A stretch of 8,094 bases of DNA from CAZUGH01 sp964619785 (lineage in GTDB: Bacteria > Bacillota > Clostridia > Lachnospirales > Lachnospiraceae): contig CAZUGH010000076.1 of assembly GCA_964619785.1 (NCBI GenBank), positions 1 through 8,094 of the forward strand, written 5' to 3'. The position numbers and the translations under genes were made by a program. A model generated the notes under the pieces. It did not search any database. It was given only the letters and a program-made list of their open reading frames with translations, and was not told the origin of the DNA. Shown in pieces: positions 1-6,846 of the stretch. Numbering within the stretch: position 1 is the stretch's first letter; every line of letters begins with the position of its first letter.

Positions 1-1
1 G

Positions 2-343
2 GCAGCCGCTTATGTTCATGATATTGGTATACGGGCAGCAGAAGAGAAATGCGGTAAAAGTAATGGGAAACTTCAAGAGCAGGAAGGACCGGCATTGGCG
101 GAAGAGCTTCTAGCAAAGGTTAGATTTTCCCAGAAAATCATTGACCGCGTCAGCTATCTGGTGGGACACCATCACACCTATTCGGATATACAAGGACTTG
201 ACTATCAGATTCTTGTAGAGGCTGATTTCTTAGTAAATCTGTACGAGGATGAATCGAATATTAGCACGATTCAATCTGTATACGAGAAAATTTTTCGTAC
301 GGAGACAGGTAAAGAAATTTGTCGGAAAATGTATCAAATTTAA
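2..343 (+). CDS. HD-domain phosphohydrolase, C-terminal part (5' end outside window)
   Basis: An open frame runs from the window edge to TAA at 341-343, giving 113 residues with no stop, so the gene starts upstream. The fragment begins AAAYVHDIGIRAAEEK: H6-D7 is the metal-binding HD doublet of the HD superfamily. It continues with Q-E-x-E-G-P near residues 26-30, then V-G-H-H-H-T-Y at 54-60 and L-V-E-A-D at 71-75, whose Asp would be the last metal ligand. The first histidine of the H...HD...D set must lie left of the window. Family knowledge: such proteins are metal-dependent phosphohydrolases, often acting on nucleotides; the substrate here cannot be told. A TTG at 95 could be mistaken for a start, but it lies after the HD motif and is not credible. 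The gap to lemA is 68 bases. Confidence 0.85.
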   Translation, partial: AAAYVHDIGIRAAEEKCGKSNGKLQEQEGPALAEELLAKVRFSQKIIDRVSYLVGHHHTYSDIQGLDYQILVEADFLVNLYEDESNISTIQSVYEKIFRTETGKEICRKMYQI

Positions 344-364
344 AATTAAGCTACCATATTTGTT

Positions 365-380
365 CACCATGGTGTAAAAT
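365..380 (+). promoter_or_regulatory. Palindrome abutting a candidate -10 box upstream of lemA
   Basis: CACCATGGTG (365-374) is a perfect 10-base palindrome followed immediately by TAAAAT (375-380), a 5/6 match to the -10 consensus, 31 bases before the lemA start. No convincing -35 box lies 17 bases upstream. This could be a promoter with an operator for the lemA cassette, but it could also be chance. Confidence 0.25.
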
Positions 381-399
381 GGAAATATCATTTTATAAA

Positions 400-414
400 G
401 GGAGGACTTATATG
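400..414 (+). promoter_or_regulatory. Ribosome binding site fixing the lemA start
   Basis: GGGAGG at 400-405 sits six bases before ATG 412. The reading frame is open further upstream to an ATG at 319, but that start overlaps the end of the HD gene, lacks such a site, and would place about 31 polar residues before the membrane anchor. This site therefore decides the start. Confidence 0.8.
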
Positions 415-966
415 GTAGCTTTATTCGTTGTACTAGCCATTATCGTTGTGCTAGTGATTGTAGTAGTAAGCTGTTACAATAAGTTGGTTCGACAGAGAAT
501 TGTGACAGAGGAAGCCTTTTCCACGATGGATGTTTACTTGAAGAAGAGATTTGACCTGATACCGAACCTCGTTGAGACGGTGAAGGGTTATGCAGCACAT
601 GAGAAAGAGACATTAGCAGGTATCGTAGAGTTACGTAGCAAGGATTATTCTGCGATGTCCGCAGATGAGAAGATTCAGGGAAGCAGACTGATTAGTCGTG
701 CCATTCCAAAGATTATGGCACTCGCAGAGGCTTATCCAGATCTGAAGGCAAATGCAAACTTTGGGCAGTTGATGGGACAGTTAGAGGCTGTTGAAGAAGA
801 TATCGCCAACTCGAGAAAGTACTATAATGGTGCTGTGAAGCAGTACAATGTCACAGTGCAGAGCATTCCAACCAATATCATCGCTGGCATGTTTGGATTT
901 ACAACCAAGAAGATGTATGAGGTGGATGACCAAGCCCAAAGGGAGAATGTGAAGGTGGAATTTTAA
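412..966 (+). CDS. lemA: LemA family membrane protein
   Basis: 184 residues from ATG 412. Residues 2-21 form one very hydrophobic N-terminal segment (V/I/L-rich, no charge). It is followed by the hallmark LemA helix: R29-I-V-T-E-E-A-F, then L43-K-K-R-F-D-L-I-P-N-L-V (43-54), E55-T-V-K-G-Y-A-A-H-E (55-64). The C-terminus ends in the usual F-x(n)-V-x-V-E-F pattern. The length matches the family (about 180-190). Known of the family: N-terminally anchored helical-bundle proteins of unclear molecular function, often next to DUF2207 or TPM-domain membrane proteins. Exactly that neighbour follows here: the stop TAA (964-966) directly abuts the TTG start of the DUF2207 gene, implying one transcript and coupled translation. 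The role is probably in the cell envelope; this is inference. Confidence 0.95.
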   Translation: MVALFVVLAIIVVLVIVVVSCYNKLVRQRIVTEEAFSTMDVYLKKRFDLIPNLVETVKGYAAHEKETLAGIVELRSKDYSAMSADEKIQGSRLISRAIPKIMALAEAYPDLKANANFGQLMGQLEAVEEDIANSRKYYNGAVKQYNVTVQSIPTNIIAGMFGFTTKKMYEVDDQAQRENVKVEF

Positions 967-2844
967 TTGAAAAAACGTAGATGGATTCTCCTCGGACTCC
1001 TGTCACTGCTTTTTCTATTCACATGTCAGTTAACACCTACGACAGCAGAGGCCGCAGGATATTATGATTATGAGATTCAAAGTTATGATGTGAACATAAC
1101 AGTTACCAAGGAAAATGTATTGCATATCACGGAGAATTTGAGTGTGTTTTTCAATACCTCGAAACATGGAATTTATCGCAGAATCCCCTTGAAAAATGAG
1201 GTTACACGATTAGATGGAAGCGAAAGCACCGTTCGCGCCACCGTGAAGAATTGCGAGTCGAATGAGAAGTTTAGCAGAGAGTACGACAGTGGAGATTGTG
1301 TATTGAAGCTAGGCGATGAGGACATCACACTGACCGGACAAAAGGATTATGTAATCTCATATGATTATGTGATGGGAAATGATGTTCTTGATGACGCAGA
1401 TGAGTTTTATTTTAACTTGATTGGAACGGGTTGGAAGGACACGCAGATTAGCAATGTGACCTTCACAATTACGATGCCGGAAGAGTTTGACGAGAGTAAG
1501 CTTGGATTTTCTCATGGATATAGTGGCTCGACAGATACGGATGATATCTATTATTCCATTACAGGTAATACAATCACAGGTTATATGGATTCAGATTATA
1601 CACTACAGCCTACGGAAGCGCTTACGGTTCGTCTTGAACTTCCGGATGGATACTTTTATGTACGCAAGCCTAATTATGCATTATATGTTGTTAGTTTTGC
1701 CATTCCATTGATTTGTGTGATTCTTGCAGGGTTGATGTGGTTCATGGTGGGCCGTGATGAGACGGTTGTTGAAACTGTTGAATTTACACCACCGGAGAAT
1801 CGGAATAGCGCAGAGGTTGCATTTGCCCTGAAGGGTAGTGTGGATTCGAAGGATATTATAAGTCTCATTGTTTATCTTGCTAATAAAGGCTATCTGACGA
1901 TTGAAGAAACGGAGTCAGATGGACTGTTTCATAACAAACCAGGATTTCGTCTGAATATGGGAAGACCATATGATGGCAATGTTGAGGAAGAGCGTATTTT
2001 CCTATCTGGTCTGTTTATGGGTAGAACGTCTGTCACAAAGTCGGATTTAGAGGATAAGTTCTATAAGACGATTCAGACGATTACAACCAAGATGAATGCA
2101 AAAGAGAATAAGGAATTTTTATTCGAGAAGAATTCGATTAATAAGACTGGAATACTAGTTTTGATGATATTAGTCAGTTTTGCAGCTATTATTTTACCTC
2201 CGATGTATGCCCTTGTAGGTGGATTTGACGGCGGTATGTTGGTTGGCTTTATATTCCCATTAGTTGCGGTATGTATGATAGCACTATTCGCCGTTCAGAA
2301 GATGAATTGGTTTGCTCGGATATTTATCGTGATATGGGGACTTGGCTTTGGCGGTGTGCCATTTATAACGATGTTATGGCCATCCATTGGTCAGGATCCA
2401 ATCTTCATAATTGCTTTTCTTGTGGGTATACTATGTGCGGGCGGAATCGTATTCTTTGCGACGATTATGTCTCGTAGAACTGCCTATGGAAGAGAAATTC
2501 TAGGCAGAGTACGTGGCTTCAAGAATTTCTTGTTATTAGCCGAGAAAGACCGCTTGGAGGCATTGGTTGAGACGAATCCAAACTATTTTTATGATATTTT
2601 GCCATATGCGTATGTGTTTGATATTTCGGACAAATGGATGAAGAAATTTGAATCAATCGCGCTCGAATCACCGGATTGGTATTATGGACCACATGGCAAT
2701 ACTATGTTTAATATGATGGCATTTAACAGTTTCATGAATTCTACGATGAGTTCTGCAACTAGCTCAATGACTTCATCACCAAGTTCAAGTGGAGGTGGAA
2801 GTTCAGGAGGCGGAAGCGGCGGCGGAGGCGGCGGAAGCTGGTAA
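967..2844 (+). CDS. DUF2207 domain membrane protein with Gly/Ser-rich tail
   Basis: 625 residues from a TTG start with AAGGTGG (952-958) eight bases before it. The start is supported by the signal peptide that follows at once: MKKRRW, a hydrophobic core at 7-20, and a likely cleavage near A29 (T-A-E-A-A). Residues 31-236 form an exported beta-rich DUF2207 domain with Y-D-V-N-I-T-V, G-I-Y-R-R-I-P and F-Y-F-N-L-I-G-T-G-W. TM1 is about 237-261. A soluble segment follows with a winged-helix-like stretch (277-314; S-A-E-V-A-F ... L-A-N-K-G-Y-L-T-I-E-E), typical of this family. A hydrophobic cluster at about 396-417, 424-443, 449-471 and 479-499 gives up to four more helices. The C-terminus is Met/Ser-rich, then Gly-rich, ending in GSW, as in many DUF2207 and TPM proteins. 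Molecular function is unknown; pairing with LemA suggests a joint membrane complex (inference). Confidence 0.92.
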   Translation: MKKRRWILLGLLSLLFLFTCQLTPTTAEAAGYYDYEIQSYDVNITVTKENVLHITENLSVFFNTSKHGIYRRIPLKNEVTRLDGSESTVRATVKNCESNEKFSREYDSGDCVLKLGDEDITLTGQKDYVISYDYVMGNDVLDDADEFYFNLIGTGWKDTQISNVTFTITMPEEFDESKLGFSHGYSGSTDTDDIYYSITGNTITGYMDSDYTLQPTEALTVRLELPDGYFYVRKPNYALYVVSFAIPLICVILAGLMWFMVGRDETVVETVEFTPPENRNSAEVAFALKGSVDSKDIISLIVYLANKGYLTIEETESDGLFHNKPGFRLNMGRPYDGNVEEERIFLSGLFMGRTSVTKSDLEDKFYKTIQTITTKMNAKENKEFLFEKNSINKTGILVLMILVSFAAIILPPMYALVGGFDGGMLVGFIFPLVAVCMIALFAVQKMNWFARIFIVIWGLGFGGVPFITMLWPSIGQDPIFIIAFLVGILCAGGIVFFATIMSRRTAYGREILGRVRGFKNFLLLAEKDRLEALVETNPNYFYDILPYAYVFDISDKWMKKFESIALESPDWYYGPHGNTMFNMMAFNSFMNSTMSSATSSMTSSPSSSGGGSSGGGSGGGGGGSW

Positions 2845-3432
2845 ATGCGTGAGAAAGAGGGATGGGCATTGAGGTTACGAATTGCATGTAACGAGATCGA
2901 TTTTGAGTGGATTGGAGAACAGCTCAAGTTAAAAGGAGCGAATGCCGGCACGGATTTATTGAATCGTATGATTGGTGGTGTCGTGAAAGCGATGACACCA
3001 GAACGACTTGTCTTTAGTTATCTCAAGCTCAACCCAGACTTTATCAAGAAGGAACTTGAAAAAGTATTGAATCAATACGGAATTCGAGCAAGTCTTGGTA
3101 ATGTAGAATGTAAGAAAATTGAAGAAACATATTACCTGTACGCAGAGATTTATTGGGTTGACTGGGAATCTCTCTTAGAGGCAGGCACATTACAATTAGG
3201 GAGAGTACCTGAGCAAATGGGGGTACGCTCCCTTGTTGCGTTGTTACATGTCCTTGTGCAGCCATTTTCCCATATGCTAGACGACCATAAGTTGGTCGAG
3301 GCAATGGTGGGAGCAGTACTGCGTGAGCAAAATGATGTCGTTCGTTGTCTCGAGTCGATGTTGACGATGGAAGGAAAATGTCGCGTGCGGATTCAATCAA
3401 TCCAAGCCACTTTTCCACATTCTGAGCAGTAA
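2845..3432 (+). CDS. Unrecognised soluble protein, third gene of the LemA-DUF2207 cassette
   Basis: 195 residues from ATG 2845, which touches the preceding TAA; stop TAA is at 3430-3432. I do not recognise the family. There is no signal peptide and no convincing membrane helix. The N-terminal half reads as mixed alpha/beta (L-R-L-R-I-A-C-N-E-I-D-F-E-W; L-N-P-D-F-I-K-K-E-L-E-K-V-L-N), with a beta-like stretch Y-Y-L-Y-A-E-I-Y-W-V-D-W at about 99-110. The second half has a helical, hydrophobic segment (S-L-V-A-L-L-H-V-L-V-Q-P-F) around 129-141. The start is uncertain: GGAAG (2833-2837) is a weak site for ATG 2845, while AAAGAGGG (2854-2861) is well placed for an in-frame TTG at 2869, which would give 187 residues. 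Abutting genes imply co-translation with the DUF2207 protein, so it may be a cytoplasmic partner of that membrane protein (inference). Confidence 0.8.
   Translation: MREKEGWALRLRIACNEIDFEWIGEQLKLKGANAGTDLLNRMIGGVVKAMTPERLVFSYLKLNPDFIKKELEKVLNQYGIRASLGNVECKKIEETYYLYAEIYWVDWESLLEAGTLQLGRVPEQMGVRSLVALLHVLVQPFSHMLDDHKLVEAMVGAVLREQNDVVRCLESMLTMEGKCRVRIQSIQATFPHSEQ
2854..2871 (+). promoter_or_regulatory. Strong internal ribosome binding site with alternative TTG start
   Basis: AAAGAGGG at 2854-2861 is followed seven bases later by an in-frame TTG (2869-2871). The protein would then begin M-R-L-R-I-A-C-N-E-I, at the first predicted strand. It is a better Shine-Dalgarno than the one before ATG 2845, and the preceding DUF2207 gene in this operon also uses TTG. 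Confidence 0.45.
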
Positions 3433-3435
3433 CCC

Positions 3436-3464
3436 TTGAGATTTGAGGGTAAATATGATACGAT
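3436..3464 (+). promoter_or_regulatory. Candidate promoter for the SGNH-carboxypeptidase pair
   Basis: TTGAGA (3436-3441) is separated by 17 bases from TACGAT (3459-3464), with an extended -10 TG at 3456-3457. It lies about 30 bases before the SGNH start, in the only sizeable gap (62 bases) of the plus-strand run. A small inverted repeat, ACCCT (3432-3436) with AGGGT (3446-3450), overlaps the -35 box. It has no T-tract, so it is not a normal terminator but might be an operator. Confidence 0.45.
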
Positions 3465-3494
3465 TTGTTTAATAAAATTACTATATAAGGAGCT

Positions 3495-5198
3495 ATGAAT
3501 GTTATGAGAGGACCAGCAGCACCGAAGGATCCGGTTGAGAAGAGACCGTGTTTATATGTTATTTTGGATAAGACTATCTCAGGTAATTGTGGAGATGATG
3601 GCAAGTGCCGAGATTACGTTTTTTTAGAAGGAAGATTATCGGGACAGATTAAGTTCACTTCAGGAGATATTGATGAAGATATCTTGAAGATGGTAGAAAA
3701 TGTTCCGGATTTTCGCAAGCTTGTACATAGTGTGGGCGTATCACTGAAAGCAGATGAGAAAGAGTTAGAGTCTCAGGAAGTAATATTCCAGCTTCAGTGT
3801 TATGGAAAGTCAGATAAGTACGGAACAGGAACTGTCATGGAGATGGCTTTGCCATGTGATGGTATGGAAATGGTTCTTCCGATTGATGCTTATCCGGAGA
3901 ATCCAGAGGACACGATTGTAGGTTCTTTTAATTTTGAATTTCCAGAAGAGAATCAGAATATGAAGCTTACGGTGAAGTTTTATCTGAATGATGGTTATAA
4001 TGTACCAGAGATTCAGGTTGACCCACCTGTACAGTTTGATTCAGAGGATTATCGAGAGATGATTGCACGCGCTGTTGTTTCAACAGGTAACAACTATCGT
4101 CTCAAGAAAGCGATTGAACGTGTGAAGGCCGGAGAAGAAGTTACATTTGCTTATATCGGTGGTTCGATTACACAAGGTGCTGGCGGCAAGCCAATTAATA
4201 CGAAGTGTTATGCGAGACTATCTTTTGATGCTTTTTGCGATATGTTTTCCCCATGTGGTGGTGAAAATGTCCACTATGTGAAGGCCGGAGTGGGTGGCAC
4301 ACCATCTGAATTTGGTATGGTGCGTTATGACCGCGATGTGTTACAGGATGGGGAAATTACACCTGATATTGTTATGATAGAATTTGCTGTCAATGATGAA
4401 GGCGATGAGACAGAGGGTGTTTGTTTTGAGAGCTTGGTGAAGAAGATTCTTCAGGCAGAGAATAAGCCAGCTGTTATTCTGAATTTTGCAGTATTTATGA
4501 GTGACTGGAATCTGCAGGACCGATTACAGCCAATTGGTGAACGTTATGAGCTTCCGATGGTTAGTGTTAAAGATGCGGTTACACCACAGTTTGATGTGAA
4601 TAATGTAATTACCAAGAGACAATTTTTCTATGATATCTTCCACCCAACGAATGATGGGCATCATATCATGTCAGATTGTATTGTTGAATTGTTTAAGAGT
4701 GTTGACAAGGAAGAGATGTCAACAAACGATATTACACTTGCTAAAGAGCCTGTCTATGGAACTCAGTTTGCTGATATCGTGCGCTTTGACCGTAAGGATG
4801 CGGAACGATATGCAGAAGTGACAATGGATGGTTTTGAAGATACCGACTCAGAGATTCAGAAGGTTGAGATGAATATGGATCTTCATGCAACGCCAGAATT
4901 TCCTGACAATTGGATGAAGAGTAGAGCAGAGAACGGAACATTTTCCATGAACATTACCTGCCGCAATCTAGTAGGTGTTCTGAAGGATTCCGGAGATCCT
5001 GCTTTTGGCGTTTGTGATATTTTTGTCGATGGTAACTTAGCCAAGAGCATTGACCCATTGAAAAATGGCTGGAATCATTGCAATGCGCAGATTATTATTG
5101 ACGAAACCCAATCCGCACCGCATCAGGTAGTTTTCAAGATGCATCCAGGAGATGAAGCAAAGAAATTCACGATTCTCGGGTTTGGAGTGACAAGATAA
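3495..5198 (+). CDS. SGNH/GDSL-family esterase with flanking beta domains
   Basis: 567 residues from ATG 3495. AAGGAG (3487-3492) is only two bases before that ATG and 11 before a second in-frame ATG at 3504, so the start may be three codons later. Block I is A-Y-I-G-G-S-I-T-Q-G with nucleophile Ser224; block II is K-A-G-V-G-G-T at 263-269; block III is E-F-A-V-N-D with Asn300; block V is D380-I-F-H383. All catalytic residues of an SGNH hydrolase are present. Residues 1 to about 200 form a beta-rich N-terminal domain, and about 420-567 a second beta-rich domain ending F-T-I-L-G-F-G-V. Family knowledge: these are acyl-ester hydrolases, often acting on acylated carbohydrates; the substrate is not readable here. 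There is no signal peptide, so the enzyme is probably cytoplasmic. It is followed after one base by the S11 peptidase gene. Confidence 0.9.
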   Translation: MNVMRGPAAPKDPVEKRPCLYVILDKTISGNCGDDGKCRDYVFLEGRLSGQIKFTSGDIDEDILKMVENVPDFRKLVHSVGVSLKADEKELESQEVIFQLQCYGKSDKYGTGTVMEMALPCDGMEMVLPIDAYPENPEDTIVGSFNFEFPEENQNMKLTVKFYLNDGYNVPEIQVDPPVQFDSEDYREMIARAVVSTGNNYRLKKAIERVKAGEEVTFAYIGGSITQGAGGKPINTKCYARLSFDAFCDMFSPCGGENVHYVKAGVGGTPSEFGMVRYDRDVLQDGEITPDIVMIEFAVNDEGDETEGVCFESLVKKILQAENKPAVILNFAVFMSDWNLQDRLQPIGERYELPMVSVKDAVTPQFDVNNVITKRQFFYDIFHPTNDGHHIMSDCIVELFKSVDKEEMSTNDITLAKEPVYGTQFADIVRFDRKDAERYAEVTMDGFEDTDSEIQKVEMNMDLHATPEFPDNWMKSRAENGTFSMNITCRNLVGVLKDSGDPAFGVCDIFVDGNLAKSIDPLKNGWNHCNAQIIIDETQSAPHQVVFKMHPGDEAKKFTILGFGVTR

Positions 5199-5199
5199 C

Positions 5200-6045
5200 A
5201 TGAAGAGATTACTATGTATGATACTTATCGTATGTTGTCTTCTACCAGGGGCACCTGTCGATGCAGCAGCACCATCTGTGAAGGCGCATGCGTATGTGTT
5301 GTATGATTCAACCAATGACACAATTCTTGCTTCGAGCAAGAAGAATAGGACGATATATCCAGCGAGCACGACCAAGCTTATGACGGCGATTTTGATTATC
5401 GAAAATATGGACTTGAATCGTCAGATTACTTATACCAAGAAGATGCAACGTAATATACCAGCCGGCTGCAGTGGGGTTTATCTGAAAGTTGGCGAACGCT
5501 ACTCAGTGAAGCAATATCTGAATATGCTATTATTGCAAAGCGATGTTCACTCCGCGATAGCACTAGCTATGACGATGAGTGGAAGTGTGAAAGGGTTTGC
5601 GGCGAAGATGAACGAGAAGGCCGCAGCACTTGGCATGACGAAGACAAGCTTTGACAATCCCATTGGCCTCGATAAGGGAAATGGATTCAATAACCTGTAT
5701 ACGACAGCCGCTGATTTTCTTAAGTTAAGTAAATATGTTATGTCCAATCGTATTGTGAGAAATATTGTTGCGAAGAAACGGTATTATGTTCATGAGAAGA
5801 CGAAGGGGCGTACATTCAAGATTAAAAATACAAACTTATTTTACTACAATATGAAATATAATAAGGATTTGTATCAAATCATCGGTACGAAGACAGGAAC
5901 GACCAAGGCAGCAGGACATGTTCTGATTGCTACGGCGGTAAATGCTCAAGGCAGAGAAGTGATATGCGAGTTCTTTGGCAAAAGTACGGTTACAAAAATG
6001 TATAAGGATATTCGCAAGCTGTTTAATTATGCATATCAGGCATAA
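5200..6045 (+). CDS. Secreted D-Ala-D-Ala carboxypeptidase-like protein (peptidase S11) with altered SxN motif
   Basis: 281 residues from ATG 5200; GGAGTG (5184-5189) lies ten bases before it, inside the end of the SGNH gene, which implies translational coupling. The signal peptide is MKRLLCMILIVCCLLPG with likely cleavage near A22 (V-D-A-A). The S11 fold is clear: P54-A-S-T-T-K-L-M-T-A carries the S56-x-x-K59 nucleophile/base pair, and G229-T-K-T-G-T-T (K231-T-G) is the third motif, followed by A-A-G-H-V-L. The second motif, normally S-x-N (SGN/SAN-D), aligns with L-L-L-Q-S114-D115-V116-H-S-A, so the conserved Asn is Val. The protein ends soon after the catalytic domain, without the PBP5-type C-terminal beta domain and amphipathic anchor of 380-residue relatives. 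Known role of the family: trimming the terminal D-Ala from peptidoglycan pentapeptides outside the membrane. Activity here is uncertain because of the changed motif. Confidence 0.9.
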   Translation: MKRLLCMILIVCCLLPGAPVDAAAPSVKAHAYVLYDSTNDTILASSKKNRTIYPASTTKLMTAILIIENMDLNRQITYTKKMQRNIPAGCSGVYLKVGERYSVKQYLNMLLLQSDVHSAIALAMTMSGSVKGFAAKMNEKAAALGMTKTSFDNPIGLDKGNGFNNLYTTAADFLKLSKYVMSNRIVRNIVAKKRYYVHEKTKGRTFKIKNTNLFYYNMKYNKDLYQIIGTKTGTTKAAGHVLIATAVNAQGREVICEFFGKSTVTKMYKDIRKLFNYAYQA

Positions 6046-6050
6046 GAAAT

Positions 6051-6084
6051 CCCCCCAGACAGCAAGTGGTTACAGCCTGAGGGG
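6051..6084 (+). terminator. GC-rich hairpin after the carboxypeptidase gene (weak terminator)
   Basis: CCCCCCAG (6051-6058) pairs with CTGAGGGG (6077-6084) with a single mismatch or bulge, six bases after the stop. No T-tract follows directly (AAAGGGGAGG), so it is not a canonical intrinsic terminator. It could instead protect the 3' end or work with a factor. Confidence 0.35.
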
Positions 6085-6163
6085 AAAGGGGAGGATAAGT
6101 ATTTCACTTTTCATTGGTGAACAATTATAGTATCACCGCATTTTGAGGAATTATACAAAGTCT

Positions 6164-6192
6164 TTGCATTTTCTTCTCCAGTATGATATATT
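6164..6192 (+). promoter_or_regulatory. Promoter of the SEC-C gene
   Basis: TTGCAT (6164-6169), a 17-base spacer, then TATATT (6187-6192) with extended -10 TG at 6184-6185. The predicted start of transcription lies near 6199, leaving a leader of about 34 bases before ATG 6233. It also argues that the upstream part of the open frame (from 6143) is not translated. Confidence 0.6.
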
Positions 6193-6232
6193 TTCTATGT
6201 TAAAAAGCTTTTATCAGGAAAGGATTGAGAAC

Positions 6233-6739
6233 ATGGCACTTTTACAGGATTGGCGTGACTATGCGTATAGCCAGGAGATGTCACAGGGCGAGAAAGCTCA
6301 GGCATTTTGGGCAAATTATTTTGAATTAGAAAAAGGAATTTATGAGCAGCTACTCACAAACCCAGACACTGTAGTTGAGGGAACAGTCGAGGAGTTAGCG
6401 AAGAAATATGATGTAGCATTATCCATGATGGTTGGGTTCTTAGATGGAATTAATGATAGTTTGAAAACTCCAAATCCAATTGAAGAGATGGACAAGGATA
6501 CGAAAGTTTCTCTTGATTTTGACAATGAGAAACTATACTACAACATGGTAGGCGCCAAGGCAGACTGGCTCTACGAACTTCCACAGTGGGATGCAATACT
6601 TACCAAGGAACGCAAAAAAGAACTGTACCTAGAGCAGAAAAAGTCAGGTACCATTCATAATGAGAATAAAAAAGTTGGTCGTAATGACCCATGTCCATGC
6701 GGAAGCGGTAAGAAATACAAACAGTGTTGTGGACGATAA
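6233..6739 (+). CDS. SEC-C zinc-motif protein
   Basis: 168 residues from ATG 6233, preceded by AGGAAAGG (6216-6223) at nine bases. The frame is open back to a TTG at 6143, but that stretch contains the promoter and is rejected. The last 21 residues, V-G-R-N-D-P-C-P-C-G-S-G-K-K-Y-K-Q-C-C-G-R, are a textbook SEC-C motif (C154-x-C156 ... C165-C166), the zinc-binding module also found at the C-terminus of SecA. The rest is an acidic, mostly helical domain (for example Q-A-F-W-A-N-Y-F-E-L-E-K and D-W-L-Y-E-L-P-Q-W), with no signal peptide or membrane segment. Small SEC-C proteins of this kind are common in Clostridia, and their function is not established. The gene stands alone between its own promoter and a strong terminator. 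Confidence 0.88.
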   Translation: MALLQDWRDYAYSQEMSQGEKAQAFWANYFELEKGIYEQLLTNPDTVVEGTVEELAKKYDVALSMMVGFLDGINDSLKTPNPIEEMDKDTKVSLDFDNEKLYYNMVGAKADWLYELPQWDAILTKERKKELYLEQKKSGTIHNENKKVGRNDPCPCGSGKKYKQCCGR

Positions 6740-6749
6740 CCAACCAATC

Positions 6750-6779
6750 AAAATACAGCGGCAAAGCCGCTGTATTTTT
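6750..6779 (+). terminator. Strong intrinsic terminator after the SEC-C gene, possibly bidirectional
   Basis: The 13-base arm AAAATACAGCGGC (6750-6762), loop AAA (6763-6765) and perfectly complementary GCCGCTGTATTTT (6766-6778) are followed by one more T. The T-run at 6775-6779 closes the stem on the plus strand. The minus strand reads the same stem ending in TTTT, so it could also stop read-through from metF. It starts 11 bases after the SEC-C stop. Confidence 0.92.
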
Positions 6780-6814
6780 GTGTAATAAGCCGTCCCATAG
6801 CCAATGGACAGCGA

Positions 6815-6826
6815 GCCAGTACTGGC
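6815..6826. repeat. 12-base perfect palindrome
   Basis: GCCAGTACTGGC reads the same on both strands. It lies inside a longer stretch with partial self-complementarity (TCCC near 6793-6796 against GGGA at 6828-6831). Confidence 0.6.
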
Positions 6827-6846
6827 GGGATGATAGGTTTACACGT

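Noticed and set aside
319..411. N-terminal extension of LemA from ATG 319
   Set aside because: It overlaps the HD gene, has no good ribosome site, and puts polar residues before the LemA membrane anchor; GGGAGG before ATG 412 decides the start.
2682..2951. Minus-strand frame rich in proline
   Set aside because: It is the antisense of the glycine-rich tail of the DUF2207 protein and has no other support.
3044..3604. 186-residue minus-strand frame
   Set aside because: It is antisense to the third cassette gene and to the SGNH start and promoter, has no ribosome site, and shows no recognisable domain.
4121..4290. Exact 14-base repeat TGTGAAGGCCGGAG at 4121-4134 and 4277-4290
   Set aside because: Both copies are in frame and encode V-K-A-G within the SGNH gene; this is explained by coding and chance.
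5217..5240. Possible lipobox in the signal peptide of the S11 protein (L-I-V-C-C)
   Set aside because: The residue before Cys is Val rather than Gly, Ala or Ser, and a normal signal peptidase I site (V-D-A-A) follows.
6143..6232. Upstream extension of the SEC-C protein from TTG 6143
   Set aside because: This stretch contains the extended -10 promoter, and a strong ribosome site fits ATG 6233.
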